A stretch of DNA of 14,509 nucleotides from JBFXDI01 sp050181295 (GCA_050181295.1 JBFXDI010000105.1:1-14509); one strand, 5' to 3'. Numbered from the stretch's first letter, positions 1-6,703 are shown. Translations and numbers: made by a program. Notes: generated from the letters alone by a model not told the origin.

Positions 1-1513
1 GAAGCATGGCCGAGATAGTCGCCGACCTTGCGGGCGGTCGTGAGCTGGCTGCCGTCGAAGTTGGCCTGCGTGGTGAGGATCTCGCTGCCGGTCGAGTAGG
101 CCGTGCTCGCGCCGGCCTTGGCCGCATACTCCCACTCCGCTTCCGAGAGGAGTCGATGGGCAGGCCGGTGCGCTGCCTCAACCAGGAGACATAGGCCTTG
201 GCGTCGTCCCAGGAGACATAGGCGACCGGCAGATTGCCCTTGCCGCCGCCGGCATCCTTGGGGCGATAGCCGCCACAGCCACCCTCGAGCGCGCAGGATT
301 CCCACTGGTCATAGGTGACCTCGAGCTTCGAGACGGCAAAGGGCTTGCCGATCGTGACCTCGACCTGTGGCCCCTCGGATTTCTGGCGGCCCGCTTCCGA
401 CTGCGGCGAGCCCAGCGTGATCTTGCCGTCCGGCACCACAACCATCTCGGGACAATCGTCGCAATCCTTGAAGGTCGACCCGACGGCGTGTTCCGTGCGC
501 CCGGAGAACACCTTGTCCTTCGAGAGTCCGCCCTGCAGGCGGAGCGTGGTCAGAAGCGCAAGTAGGGTCGGGGTGGCCTGGCCGTCGACCGTCAGTCCGG
601 ATTTTTCCTGGAACTCGCGCACGGCGACCTCAAGGGTGGCGGTATCCGGGCTGCGCGTGCGCAGGAATCCCAATTCGCTCAGGAGGCCGGCGACTTCCCG
701 CTGCAGGAGTTCGTTGGTGGCCTTCGCGCCCGTCTCGCCCGAGCAGCCATCGAGCGAAAGACAGAGGCGGGCAAGGCCGCCGCGCGAGGTGACCTCTGGC
801 GTCTGGGCGCCGTTGGAGGCGAGACGCACGTCCTGCGCCACCTGGTCCAGCAGATCGCGGAAATAGGCATTGGGGGACGTCGAGAAGCGGTCGAGCAGGG
901 CCTTGGCGAAAGGCGAGTGCTCGCCCGGATTGCCGTCGGCCGCGAGGTCTCCCGAAAGCGTCGCATTGGCGATGAGGATGGTGCCGTCGGCATTGACGCG
1001 CGACAGGCCCCGGAAGCCCGAGCCCTGGCGGGCCGAGCGCGTCGGACAGTTCGGGAAGGGATCGTTGCGGCAGGAATCGAGCAGCACCACCTGGTTCGAT
1101 GCTCCGGAAGAGGCCTCGAACAGCTTGTCGAGCCCGACCGAACGGCGCGCTTCCTTGGGATCGCAGGAGATCTCCATGTCGACCGGCGCCAGGAGGTCCT
1201 TGCCGGCGATCTCCATGCCGTGGCCCGCATAGAACACGACCGCCAGCTCGGCTCCCTTGGCCTTCTGCTGGAAGTTCTCCAGCGCGTCCAGGAAGTCGGC
1301 GCGCGGAAGGTTGCTGTACTCGGAGACGTCGAACCCCCTGGCGCGGAGCGCCTCGGCGACGGCGAAGGCATCCTTGGTGGGGTTGGAGAGCGCGCTCAAC
1401 GACTGGTAGGCGCCGTTGCCTATCACCAGGGCGACCCTTCGCGCCTCGGCCACGCCGGCCACGCTGGCCAGCATCAGGGCGGCAAGGCAGGTCGAGTAGA
1501 ACATGCGGCGCAT
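1..1513 (-). CDS. Secreted caspase-like (peptidase C14) protein with C-terminal SUMF1/FGE-like domain; partial at window edge, frameshifted
   Basis: Residues 1-24 form a signal peptide ending in an AEA-type cleavage site, so the protein is probably exported. Residues 26-240 are a caspase p20-like domain: VALVIGNGAY strand, catalytic His98 in FYAGHGM and catalytic Cys148 in LLDSCRNDPF. Residues about 255-310 resemble a peptidoglycan-binding helical repeat (AVREFQEKSGLTVDG). From about residue 335 a SUMF1/FGE-like domain begins (MVVVPDGKITLGSP, LEVTYDQW, PVAYVSWDDA). After Pro452 the expected RLLSEAEWEYAAKAG block is one frame off, implying a missing base near position 158 (or a sequencing error). 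Both frames stay open to the window edge, so the C-terminus is unseen. The start at 1513 has GAGG six bases upstream; an in-frame ATG at 1525 is possible. Caspase-FGE fusions are known in bacteria; substrate and role here are unknown. Confidence 0.85.
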   Translation of the reverse strand, partial: MRRMFYSTCLAALMLASVAGVAEARRVALVIGNGAYQSLSALSNPTKDAFAVAEALRARGFDVSEYSNLPRADFLDALENFQQKAKGAELAVVFYAGHGMEIAGKDLLAPVDMEISCDPKEARRSVGLDKLFEASSGASNQVVLLDSCRNDPFPNCPTRSARQGSGFRGLSRVNADGTILIANATLSGDLAADGNPGEHSPFAKALLDRFSTSPNAYFRDLLDQVAQDVRLASNGAQTPEVTSRGGLARLCLSLDGCSGETGAKATNELLQREVAGLLSELGFLRTRSPDTATLEVAVREFQEKSGLTVDGQATPTLLALLTTLRLQGGLSKDKVFSGRTEHAVGSTFKDCDDCPEMVVVPDGKITLGSPQSEAGRQKSEGPQVEVTIGKPFAVSKLEVTYDQWESCALEGGCGGYRPKDAGGGKGNLPVAYVSWDDAKAYVSWLRQRTGLPIDSSRKRSGSMRPRPARARPTRPAARSSPRRPTSTAASSRPPARSATISAML

Positions 1514-1604
1514 GGCGGGCCTCATCCCAAGGGAAGTCTAGCGCAACGGCCGTTCGCGGTCGATCATCCAAGCGCCGGCGGCCTGAACGGCGGCTGAACG
1601 GGCG

Positions 1605-1633
1605 TTGCGCAAAGGTTCGGGGCCGATTAGGCT
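1605..1633 (+). promoter_or_regulatory. Candidate sigma70-type promoter for the small secreted protein
   Basis: TTGCGC at 1605-1610 and TAGGCT at 1628-1633 are separated by 17 bases and lie 44 bases before the start at 1678. The -10 match is poor, so this is only a candidate. The gap also holds a short tandem-like repeat (GCGGCCTGAACG / GCGGCTGAACG) around 1578-1600. Confidence 0.2.
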
Positions 1634-1677
1634 TGGCGCACAAGAAGATGCGGCGTCAGACAGGTGGAGTGAGTTTC

Positions 1678-1983
1678 ATGCGCAAGGGCATGATCGCGAC
1701 GACGGCCGCGCTGGGCGTAGCTATGCTTCTTCTATCGGCGGAGGCGGCTTCGTCCGCCCAATCGAAAGTGCGGGTCTGGACGCCGACGGTGGCGCCCGAG
1801 GTGCCGGAGTATCTGGATAGGGCCGAGACGGCCACGTCTCAGCCGGCGCCAAGGATCATCCAGCAAATCGCGATCGTGGTCGGGTACCGATACTACGACC
1901 GCGACAGGGCGATCCGACGGGCCCTTGGCCAGCGCTACCTGGGTTTCCACCGGACCTACAGCGGTCCGCTCTATCCGTTCTGA
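1678..1983 (+). CDS. Small secreted protein of unknown function (101 aa)
   Basis: The ATG at 1678 is preceded by GTGGAG about nine bases upstream. Residues 1-28 look like a signal peptide: basic MRK start, hydrophobic LGVAMLLLSA core and a SSA cleavage region. The mature part is about 73 residues. Its first half is Pro/Val/Glu-rich and its end is rich in Arg and Tyr (VGYRYYDRDRAIRRALGQRY), finishing in YPF. It has no cysteine and no recognised domain. G/C is strongly preferred at third codon positions, as in neighbouring genes, which supports real coding. It runs divergently from the caspase-like gene and convergently towards ispG. I do not recognise the family; an envelope or periplasmic location is inferred only from the signal peptide. 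Confidence 0.7.
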   Translation: MRKGMIATTAALGVAMLLLSAEAASSAQSKVRVWTPTVAPEVPEYLDRAETATSQPAPRIIQQIAIVVGYRYYDRDRAIRRALGQRYLGFHRTYSGPLYPF

Positions 1984-1996
1984 GAATGCGCTGGAG

Positions 1997-2088
1997 TCGT
2001 AGGTGGGTTAGCGCCGTCAGGCGCGTAACCCGCCATGGGATTCGCAATGGTGGGTTACGGTGCGTTCCGCACCTAACCCACCCTACGA
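1997..2088. repeat. REPIN-like twin palindromic repeat (GGTGGGTTA family)
   Basis: The outer arms TCGTAGGTGGGTTA (1997-2010) and TAACCCACCCTACGA (2074-2088) are inverted copies differing by one G. Each end also folds on itself: GGGTTAGCGCC...GGCGCGTAACCC on the left, TGGGTTACGGTGCG...CGCACCTAACCCA on the right. Two inverted hairpins in about 90 bases is the layout of REP doublets (REPINs). It fills the gap between two convergent genes and could act as a two-way transcription terminator or mRNA stabiliser. Membership of a genome-wide family is inferred from its form. Confidence 0.75.
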
Positions 2089-2098
2089 GAATTTTGAC

Positions 2099-3346
2099 TT
2101 ACTCCGCGGCTTCCCGGGTGCCGCCACCCCATCGCTTTGCGACGTAGTCCTCGACGATGGTCTGGAACTGCAGGGTGATGTCCTCGCCCCGAAGCGTCTT
2201 GACCTTCTTGCCGTCGATATAGACCGGAGCGGCCGGCACCTCGCCGGTTCCGGGGAGCGAGATGCCGATGTCGGCATGCTTCGACTCGCCCGGGCCGTTG
2301 ACGATGCAGCCCATGACCGCGAGCGAGAGCGATTCGAAGCCCGGATATTTTTCGCGCCAGTCGTGCTGACGCTGGCGCAGGTAGCCCTGGATGTCGCGCG
2401 CCATCTCCTGGAACACGGTGGAGGTGGTGCGGCCGCAGCCAGGGCAGGCGATGACCATGGGCGTGAAGGAGCGAAGTCCCATGGTCTGCAGGATCTCCTG
2501 CGCCACGAGGACCTCGCGCGAGCGGTCGCCGCCAGGCTCGGGCGTGAGCGAGATACGGATGGTGTCGCCGATGCCCTCCTGCAACAGCACAGAAAGCCCG
2601 GCCGTCGAGGCGACGATGCCCTTCGAGCCCATGCCGGCCTCGGTCAGGCCGAGATGCAGCGCGTAGTCGCAGCGCGAGGCAAGCAGGCGGTAGCAGGCAA
2701 TGAGGTCCTGAACCTCCGAGACCTTGGCCGAGATCACGATGCGGTCCGACGGGAGACCCAGCTCCTCGGCGCGCCTGGCCGAGGAGATGCCGGAGACGAC
2801 CATGGCCTCGTGCATGACGTCGCGCGCGTCGCGCGGGTTGGCGGATTTGGCGTTCTCGTCCATGAGGCGCGTGAGCAGTGCCTGGTCGAGCGAGCCCCAG
2901 TTGACGCCGATGCGCACGGGCTTGTCGTTGCGCGCCGCCGTCTCGATCATCATCGCGAAGTTGCGGTCCTGCTTCTCGCGGAAGCCGACATTGCCGGGGT
3001 TGATGCGGTATTTGCCCAAGGCTTCCGCGCAGGCCGGATGCTCGGCGAGCAGCGTATGTCCGATATAGTGGAAGTCGCCGATGAGCGGCACGTCGCAGCC
3101 CATCTTGTCCAGCTTGTCGCGGATATGGGGGACGGCGGCTGCGGCCTCGGATCGGTCCACGGTAATGCGGACGAGCTCGGAGCCGTTGCGGGCGAGTTCA
3201 GCCACCTGCCTGGCGGTTGCGTCCGCGTCGGCGGTGTCGGTGTTGGTCATCGACTGGACGACGACCGGGGCATCGCCGCCGATCGTGACCTTGCCGACCC
3301 TGACGGCGTGCGACTTGCGTCTCTGCTTCACGGCCGAATAGGCCAT
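2099..3346 (-). CDS. ispG: 4-hydroxy-3-methylbut-2-en-1-yl diphosphate synthase (flavodoxin), IspG/GcpE
   Basis: IspG catalyses the reductive ring opening of methylerythritol cyclodiphosphate to HMBPP, the penultimate step of the MEP isoprenoid pathway, using a [4Fe-4S] cluster in the cytoplasm. The 415-residue product matches the family along its length: VVVQSMTNTDTAD near residue 30, the TIM-barrel region with FHYIGH and KYRINPGN, and LHLGLTEAGMG near 231. The cluster ligands are visible as Cys301 and Cys304 (CPGCGRT), Cys347 and Glu354 (GCIVNGPGE). The length is normal for the bacterial form without the middle insert. The start is well supported by AGGAG about seven bases upstream. It stands alone; the toxin-antitoxin pair diverges upstream and a palindromic repeat lies just downstream of its stop. 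Confidence 0.98.
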   Translation of the reverse strand: MAYSAVKQRRKSHAVRVGKVTIGGDAPVVVQSMTNTDTADADATARQVAELARNGSELVRITVDRSEAAAAVPHIRDKLDKMGCDVPLIGDFHYIGHTLLAEHPACAEALGKYRINPGNVGFREKQDRNFAMMIETAARNDKPVRIGVNWGSLDQALLTRLMDENAKSANPRDARDVMHEAMVVSGISSARRAEELGLPSDRIVISAKVSEVQDLIACYRLLASRCDYALHLGLTEAGMGSKGIVASTAGLSVLLQEGIGDTIRISLTPEPGGDRSREVLVAQEILQTMGLRSFTPMVIACPGCGRTTSTVFQEMARDIQGYLRQRQHDWREKYPGFESLSLAVMGCIVNGPGESKHADIGISLPGTGEVPAAPVYIDGKKVKTLRGEDITLQFQTIVEDYVAKRWGGGTREAAE

Positions 3347-3474
3347 GTCTTTCTCCTGAAAGGGGCTTTTCGAGCCTTATTTGCACCCCGATCCGCCGTT
3401 GTGCAAGCCTGCGGGACGAACGGCAGGGTCGCAGGCCGGCTGGAAATCGGCGCTCGGATGCCGTATATGTAAGC

Positions 3475-3493
3475 TGGTAAGAATGTCTTACCA
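3475..3493. promoter_or_regulatory. Perfect palindrome upstream of the toxin-antitoxin pair, likely operator
   Basis: TGGTAAGA (3475-3482) and TCTTACCA (3486-3493) are perfect inverted 8-base arms around ATG. An additional GTAAG half-site sits just upstream (3469-3473), and an AT-rich TATATG at 3464-3469 may be part of the -10 region. The palindrome ends 12 bases before the antitoxin start and touches its Shine-Dalgarno (AGAGG, 3494-3498). Autoregulation by the antitoxin or toxin-antitoxin complex through such sites is typical of the class; binding here is inferred. Confidence 0.6.
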
Positions 3494-3505
3494 AGAGGTG
3501 ATGCG

Positions 3506-3721
3506 ATGGATGATGCCTATGCGCGCCTTTCGGTCAAAAGCCAGACGGTCATTCCGAAGCGTGTTCGGGAGCATCTCGGACTGGCGCCGGGCGACCGTCT
3601 CCGTTTCGTGATCGGCAAGAACGGCGTGCGGATCGAGAAGGCCGGCGACAGGGACGATCCCTTCGTGACGTTCAGCGAATGGAGTGGCCAGGAGGACGAG
3701 GAGGCCTATGCCGACCTCTGA
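3506..3721 (+). CDS. AbrB/MazE-type antitoxin (SpoVT-AbrB fold)
   Basis: This 71-residue protein has a swapped-hairpin AbrB DNA-binding domain at about residues 6-47: RLSVKSQTVIPKRVREHLGL followed by APGDRLRF and an EKAG strand. Its acidic tail (DDPFVTFSEWSGQEDEEAYADL region) is the sort of segment that occupies the toxin's active site in MazEF-like pairs. The ATG has AGAGG seven bases upstream. Its last 14 bases overlap the start of the PemK/MazF-type gene, so the two are probably translationally coupled. It is expected to neutralise the toxin and repress its own promoter at the adjacent palindrome. The family is clear; the exact subtype name is not assigned. Confidence 0.9.
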   Translation: MDDAYARLSVKSQTVIPKRVREHLGLAPGDRLRFVIGKNGVRIEKAGDRDDPFVTFSEWSGQEDEEAYADL

Positions 3722-4061
3722 CGGGTCCTCCTTGGAGCAGGGCGACGTCGTGGTCGTGCCGTTTCCCTACGTGGACCGGCTGGCGGAGAAAAGGCGGCCA
3801 GCCGTGGTGGTGTCCTCGCCCCTGTTGCTGTCCTTCAATGTCATCTGGATAGCGATGATCACGAGCGCCAGAAACCGGCCTTGGCCGTCCGACGTGACCA
3901 TAGACTCGCTTGAGCGCGCCGGACTGCCCGCCGCATCGATCGTCCGGCCCGCGAAGATCGCCTGCATAGAGCCGGACAGGATCGTCAGGGCAATCGGCCG
4001 GATCGACAAAAGAGAACTATCGACCGTCCTGAATACGATAGGCCGGTATCTCGGTCTCTGA
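3708..4061 (+). CDS. PemK/MazF-type toxin (probable endoribonuclease)
   Basis: The 117-residue product shows the PemK/MazF pattern: EQGDVVVVPFPYVD (9-23), the basic KRRPAVVVS strand (28-36), an ITSA strand (51-54) and SIVRPAKIACIEPDRI (77-92). Members of this family usually cleave mRNA at short motifs and slow growth when freed from the antitoxin. I chose ATG 3708, which overlaps the antitoxin stop by 14 bases and has AGGAGG just upstream (3699-3704). A GTG at 3684 would add eight arginine-rich residues outside the conserved fold. The gene ends ten bases from the convergent AsnC-type gene with no clear terminator between them. Length is normal and no disabling change is evident. Confidence 0.9.
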   Translation: MPTSDGSSLEQGDVVVVPFPYVDRLAEKRRPAVVVSSPLLLSFNVIWIAMITSARNRPWPSDVTIDSLERAGLPAASIVRPAKIACIEPDRIVRAIGRIDKRELSTVLNTIGRYLGL

Positions 4062-4071
4062 CCGCTTGCCT

Positions 4072-4545
4072 TTAGCCGAGCGGAATCCGGGTCGCATACT
4101 TCACCCGCGACAGAGTAAAACTGGTCCGGAAGCGCTTGATGTTGTGCTCGTTGGCGAGCACCCGGCGGGCGAACTCGTTGTAGCTTTCCATGTCGCGAGC
4201 CGTCACGACCAGCAGGTAGTCGATCTCGCCGGAGACGAAATAGCACTGCTGCACCTCAGGCTCGGCCGCCATTTTCCGCTCAAAGGCCGCAAGAACGTCC
4301 TCCCGCTGCCGGTCGAGCTCCACTCCCACGAAGGCGATGATCTGCTGGCCGATCCGCGCCGGATCGACGATGGACACGTCGCGCTCGATGACGCCCGTCT
4401 CCCTGAGCCGGCGCACTCGGCGGAGGCATGGCGGGGGTGAGAGACCAACCCTGGAAGCCAGCTCCAGGTTGGTGATCTGGTTGTCCTGCTGCAGGACATC
4501 GAGGATCTTGCGGTCGATGTCGTCCAGTTCCACCGTCTCGGACAT
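4072..4545 (-). CDS. Lrp/AsnC family transcriptional regulator
   Basis: This 157-residue protein has the two parts of the Lrp/AsnC family. Residues 8-58 are a winged helix-turn-helix (LDDIDRKILDVLQQDNQIT, then LELASRVGLSPPPCLRRVRRL). Residues 75-150 are a RAM/effector domain (YFVSGEIDYLLVVTARDMESYNEF, HNIKRFRTSFTLSRVKY). Such regulators usually bind an amino acid and form octameric or hexadecameric discs. It is divergent from the SHMT-like enzyme with a 131-base gap, the usual arrangement for a local regulator, so that enzyme is its likely target. The start is set by family alignment; no strong Shine-Dalgarno is visible, and an overlapping out-of-frame ATG lies 11 bases upstream. Confidence 0.93.
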   Translation of the reverse strand: MSETVELDDIDRKILDVLQQDNQITNLELASRVGLSPPPCLRRVRRLRETGVIERDVSIVDPARIGQQIIAFVGVELDRQREDVLAAFERKMAAEPEVQQCYFVSGEIDYLLVVTARDMESYNEFARRVLANEHNIKRFRTSFTLSRVKYATRIPLG

Positions 4546-4556
4546 AAGGTTTTCAT

Positions 4557-4620
4557 GAATTTCGTTTCTGGGGGCTTCCTGATTGCATTTCAGAAATAAA
4601 ATGACAAGAGAACGAAATTC
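4557..4620. promoter_or_regulatory. Inverted repeats in the AsnC/SHMT-like divergent gap, candidate operator
   Basis: GAATTTCGTT (4557-4566) and AACGAAATTC (4611-4620) are perfect 10-base inverted arms 44 bases apart. Between them, ATTTCAGAAAT (4587-4597) is an 11-base palindrome. The segment is visibly more AT-rich than its surroundings. Spaced dyad sites in a divergent gap fit Lrp/AsnC proteins, which wrap DNA around oligomers. The assignment to the neighbouring regulator is inference. Confidence 0.45.
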
Positions 4621-4676
4621 CTTTCTCCGGATTTCCTGCTAAGCCCTCAGCCAGACAGCTCGCGGAGGAGAACAGC

Positions 4677-6029
4677 ATGAACATCCGGCCGAACCGCATC
4701 GAGGTACATGACGAGGACGCGCTGGCCACGGCGCGCGCCCTGATCGAGGCCTGCGCCGAGCCGCGCGAGATGGGGGAGGCGGTCAAGGCGGCGGTCGAGC
4801 GCAATGCGCGCTGGCGCGGCGAGGAATGCATCAATCTGCTCGCACCGGAGGCGCCGACCTCGCCGTCGGTCCGGGCATTGCTCGCTTCCGAGATCGGCAC
4901 GCGCGCGGCCGAAGGCGCCATCGGCCCGACCAACCGCTGGTTCACGGGCACGCGCCACATCGACGAGGTCGAGGCGCTCGCCATCGAGCTTATGAAGAAA
5001 TACTGGCGCTCGAACTACGCCGACCACCGCATGTGCGCCTCCATGGTGGGCAACGCGGTCGTCTACACGGCGCTCTCGCGACCCGGCGACATCGTCATGA
5101 CCGCGCCGCAGAATGTCGGCGGCCATTCCTCCAACCGCATCGACGGGCCGGCGGGCGCCATGGGCCGCAAGGTCGTGGACATCCCTTTCGACCAGCACGA
5201 GCTCGTGGTCGACGTCGACCGCTTCCGCAGCGTGGCGGAGGCGGCAAGGCCCCCGCTCGTGGCGCTGGGGCTCTCGATGACGCTCTTTCCGCAGCCCTTG
5301 GAAGCCATGAAGGCGGCGATCACGCCCTGGGGCGGCAGGCTCTATTTCGACGCCGCCCATCAGCTCGGGCTGATCGGCGGGCGGCAGTTCCAGGATCCCC
5401 TGCGCGAGGGCGCGGACATCATGACCGGCTCGGCGGGGAAGACCTTTGCGGGACCGCAATCGGGCATCATCGTCTGGGACGATCCGGAGATCACGGAGGC
5501 TGTCTGCCATGCCGTATTCCCCGTCTGGGCCGCTACGCACCAGGTCAACCGCGTCGCGGCGCTGGCGCTGGCGACTGCCGAGGCGCTGGCCTATGGCGAG
5601 GCCTTCATGGGCCAGATCGCGAAGAACGCGCAGGCGCTGGCCAAGGCGCTGGACGAGCGGGGCATCCCCATGCTCGGCCGCCACAAGGGCTTCACCCGCA
5701 CCCAGCAGGCGATCGCGGATGTGCGCGAGCATGGGCGGGGGCTCCCCTGCGCGCAGGCGCTCGAGCGCGCCAACATCATCGTGAACAAGAACCTCATCCC
5801 TTCCGACGCGCCCGCCGACTGGGATTTCCCGGGGGGCCTGAGGATCGGCACCATCGAGGTCACGCGCTACGGCATGCGCGAGCGCGAGATGGAGGCCATC
5901 GCCGACATGATCGCGCGGGTGATCGTGCGCAAGGAGAAGCCGGAGGCCGTGAAGCCAGAGGCCGTAGCGCTCAGGAAGAGCTTTCCGACGCTCTACTACT
6001 GCTTCGAGACCGGGCTGCCTCCGGCGTGA
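4677..6029 (+). CDS. Serine hydroxymethyltransferase-like PLP enzyme (diverged paralogue)
   Basis: The 450-residue protein aligns with SHMT throughout: INLLAPEAPTSPSV (52-65), TRHIDEVEALAIE (92-104), GDIVMTAPQNVGGH (137-150), YFDAAHQLGLIGG (223-235), TGSAGKTFAGPQSG (250-263) and GLRIGTIEVTRYG near the C-terminus. Lys255 is the expected PLP Schiff-base lysine; Asp225 and His228 match the cofactor-stacking pair and Glu79 matches the catalytic glutamate. Compared with E. coli GlyA, Tyr55 is Ala77, Tyr65 is Phe89, the residue before the lysine is Gly not His, and the HLTHG loop is SSNRI. It is therefore probably not the housekeeping GlyA. Alpha-methylserine hydroxymethyltransferase/aldolase or threonine-type (trans)aldolase activity are alternatives. 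GGAGGAG precedes the ATG. The divergent AsnC-type regulator suggests an amino-acid substrate. Confidence 0.85.
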   Translation: MNIRPNRIEVHDEDALATARALIEACAEPREMGEAVKAAVERNARWRGEECINLLAPEAPTSPSVRALLASEIGTRAAEGAIGPTNRWFTGTRHIDEVEALAIELMKKYWRSNYADHRMCASMVGNAVVYTALSRPGDIVMTAPQNVGGHSSNRIDGPAGAMGRKVVDIPFDQHELVVDVDRFRSVAEAARPPLVALGLSMTLFPQPLEAMKAAITPWGGRLYFDAAHQLGLIGGRQFQDPLREGADIMTGSAGKTFAGPQSGIIVWDDPEITEAVCHAVFPVWAATHQVNRVAALALATAEALAYGEAFMGQIAKNAQALAKALDERGIPMLGRHKGFTRTQQAIADVREHGRGLPCAQALERANIIVNKNLIPSDAPADWDFPGGLRIGTIEVTRYGMREREMEAIADMIARVIVRKEKPEAVKPEAVALRKSFPTLYYCFETGLPPA

Positions 6030-6698
6030 TCACGGGTTTCCGGAAGGGATGCGGACGGCGCGGGCCCTGAGGCGGCGGGCCGGCCGTCGATTGAGCAGCG
6101 CGACGCCGACAGCGGCGATCACGGTGGCCGCGGCCGTCAGTCCGATCGCCAGCCCGAGCCAATGCGCCTCGCTCATCTCGCCCATCTCGGCGAGGCTGCG
6201 CGCGGCAAGGTAGCCGGGCGCGATCATCACCGGCGCCCAGACGAGGGCCGAGAGCAGGTTGGCGAGCTGGTAACGCCTGTTGTCCATGCCCACCATGCCG
6301 GCCGCGAGCGGCACGGTGCAGCGGACGGGCCCGAAGAACCGGCCCAGGAAGACCGCGCCGAAGCCGAAGCGGCGAAAGAACAGCCGCGCTTGCGCCACGG
6401 CCGTCCGGTGGCTCGCAAGCAATCGGGTCCGCAGCAGGGCCGGGCCGATCCCCCGGCCGATATAGTAGCCGAGCGCATCGCCCGCGACCGCGCCGATGAC
6501 CGCGGCGACCAGGATCGGGACAGGCGAGATCGTGCCGGAACCGACCAGGCCGCCGATCAGCAGCAGGAAGGGCGTGGCGGGAAAGAGGATGCCGATGAGG
6601 ATCGTCGATTCCATGAAGGCGATCACGCCAACCGCAAGCGGTGTCCATGCCTTGTTGGCTTCGATGAACGCGCCAAGCGCTACTGCAAGCTCGTGCAA
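6030..6698 (-). CDS. DedA family inner-membrane protein
   Basis: The 222-residue protein is strongly hydrophobic with about five or six membrane segments. It carries the DedA hallmarks: FMESTILIGILFPATPFLLLIGG (residues 28-50; Glu30 in the membrane-edge position), GDALGYYIGR (73-82) and the FLGRFFGPVRCTVPLAAG block (117-134) with Arg126. Family members act in membrane homeostasis, and some are undecaprenyl-phosphate or phospholipid translocases; the substrate of this one is unknown. The start is TTG at 6698, chosen because GAGGAG lies five bases upstream and the next in-frame ATG (residue 29) would remove the first membrane segment. The tail is arginine-rich. Its stop abuts the convergent SHMT-like stop with no spacer. 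Confidence 0.92.
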   Translation of the reverse strand: MHELAVALGAFIEANKAWTPLAVGVIAFMESTILIGILFPATPFLLLIGGLVGSGTISPVPILVAAVIGAVAGDALGYYIGRGIGPALLRTRLLASHRTAVAQARLFFRRFGFGAVFLGRFFGPVRCTVPLAAGMVGMDNRRYQLANLLSALVWAPVMIAPGYLAARSLAEMGEMSEAHWLGLAIGLTAAATVIAAVGVALLNRRPARRLRARAVRIPSGNP

Positions 6699-6703
6699 GA
6701 TCG

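Noticed and set aside
630..1643. Alternative minus-strand frame through the caspase-like gene.
   Set aside because: It lacks the caspase motifs, which lie in the frame starting at 1513 with a signal peptide.
1997..2088. Possibility that the palindromes at 1997-2088 are a CRISPR remnant.
   Set aside because: There are only two units, in inverted rather than direct orientation, without spacers of uniform size or cas genes.
2060..3472. Long open frame on the plus strand opposite ispG (470 codons).
   Set aside because: It is a GC-rich antisense frame; the opposite strand encodes a complete IspG with all cluster ligands.
4826..6070. Second open frame on the same strand within the SHMT-like gene (414 codons).
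   Set aside because: Its product is dominated by His, Arg, Gly and Ala from frame-shifted reading of a GC-rich gene; the SHMT fold lies in the other frame.
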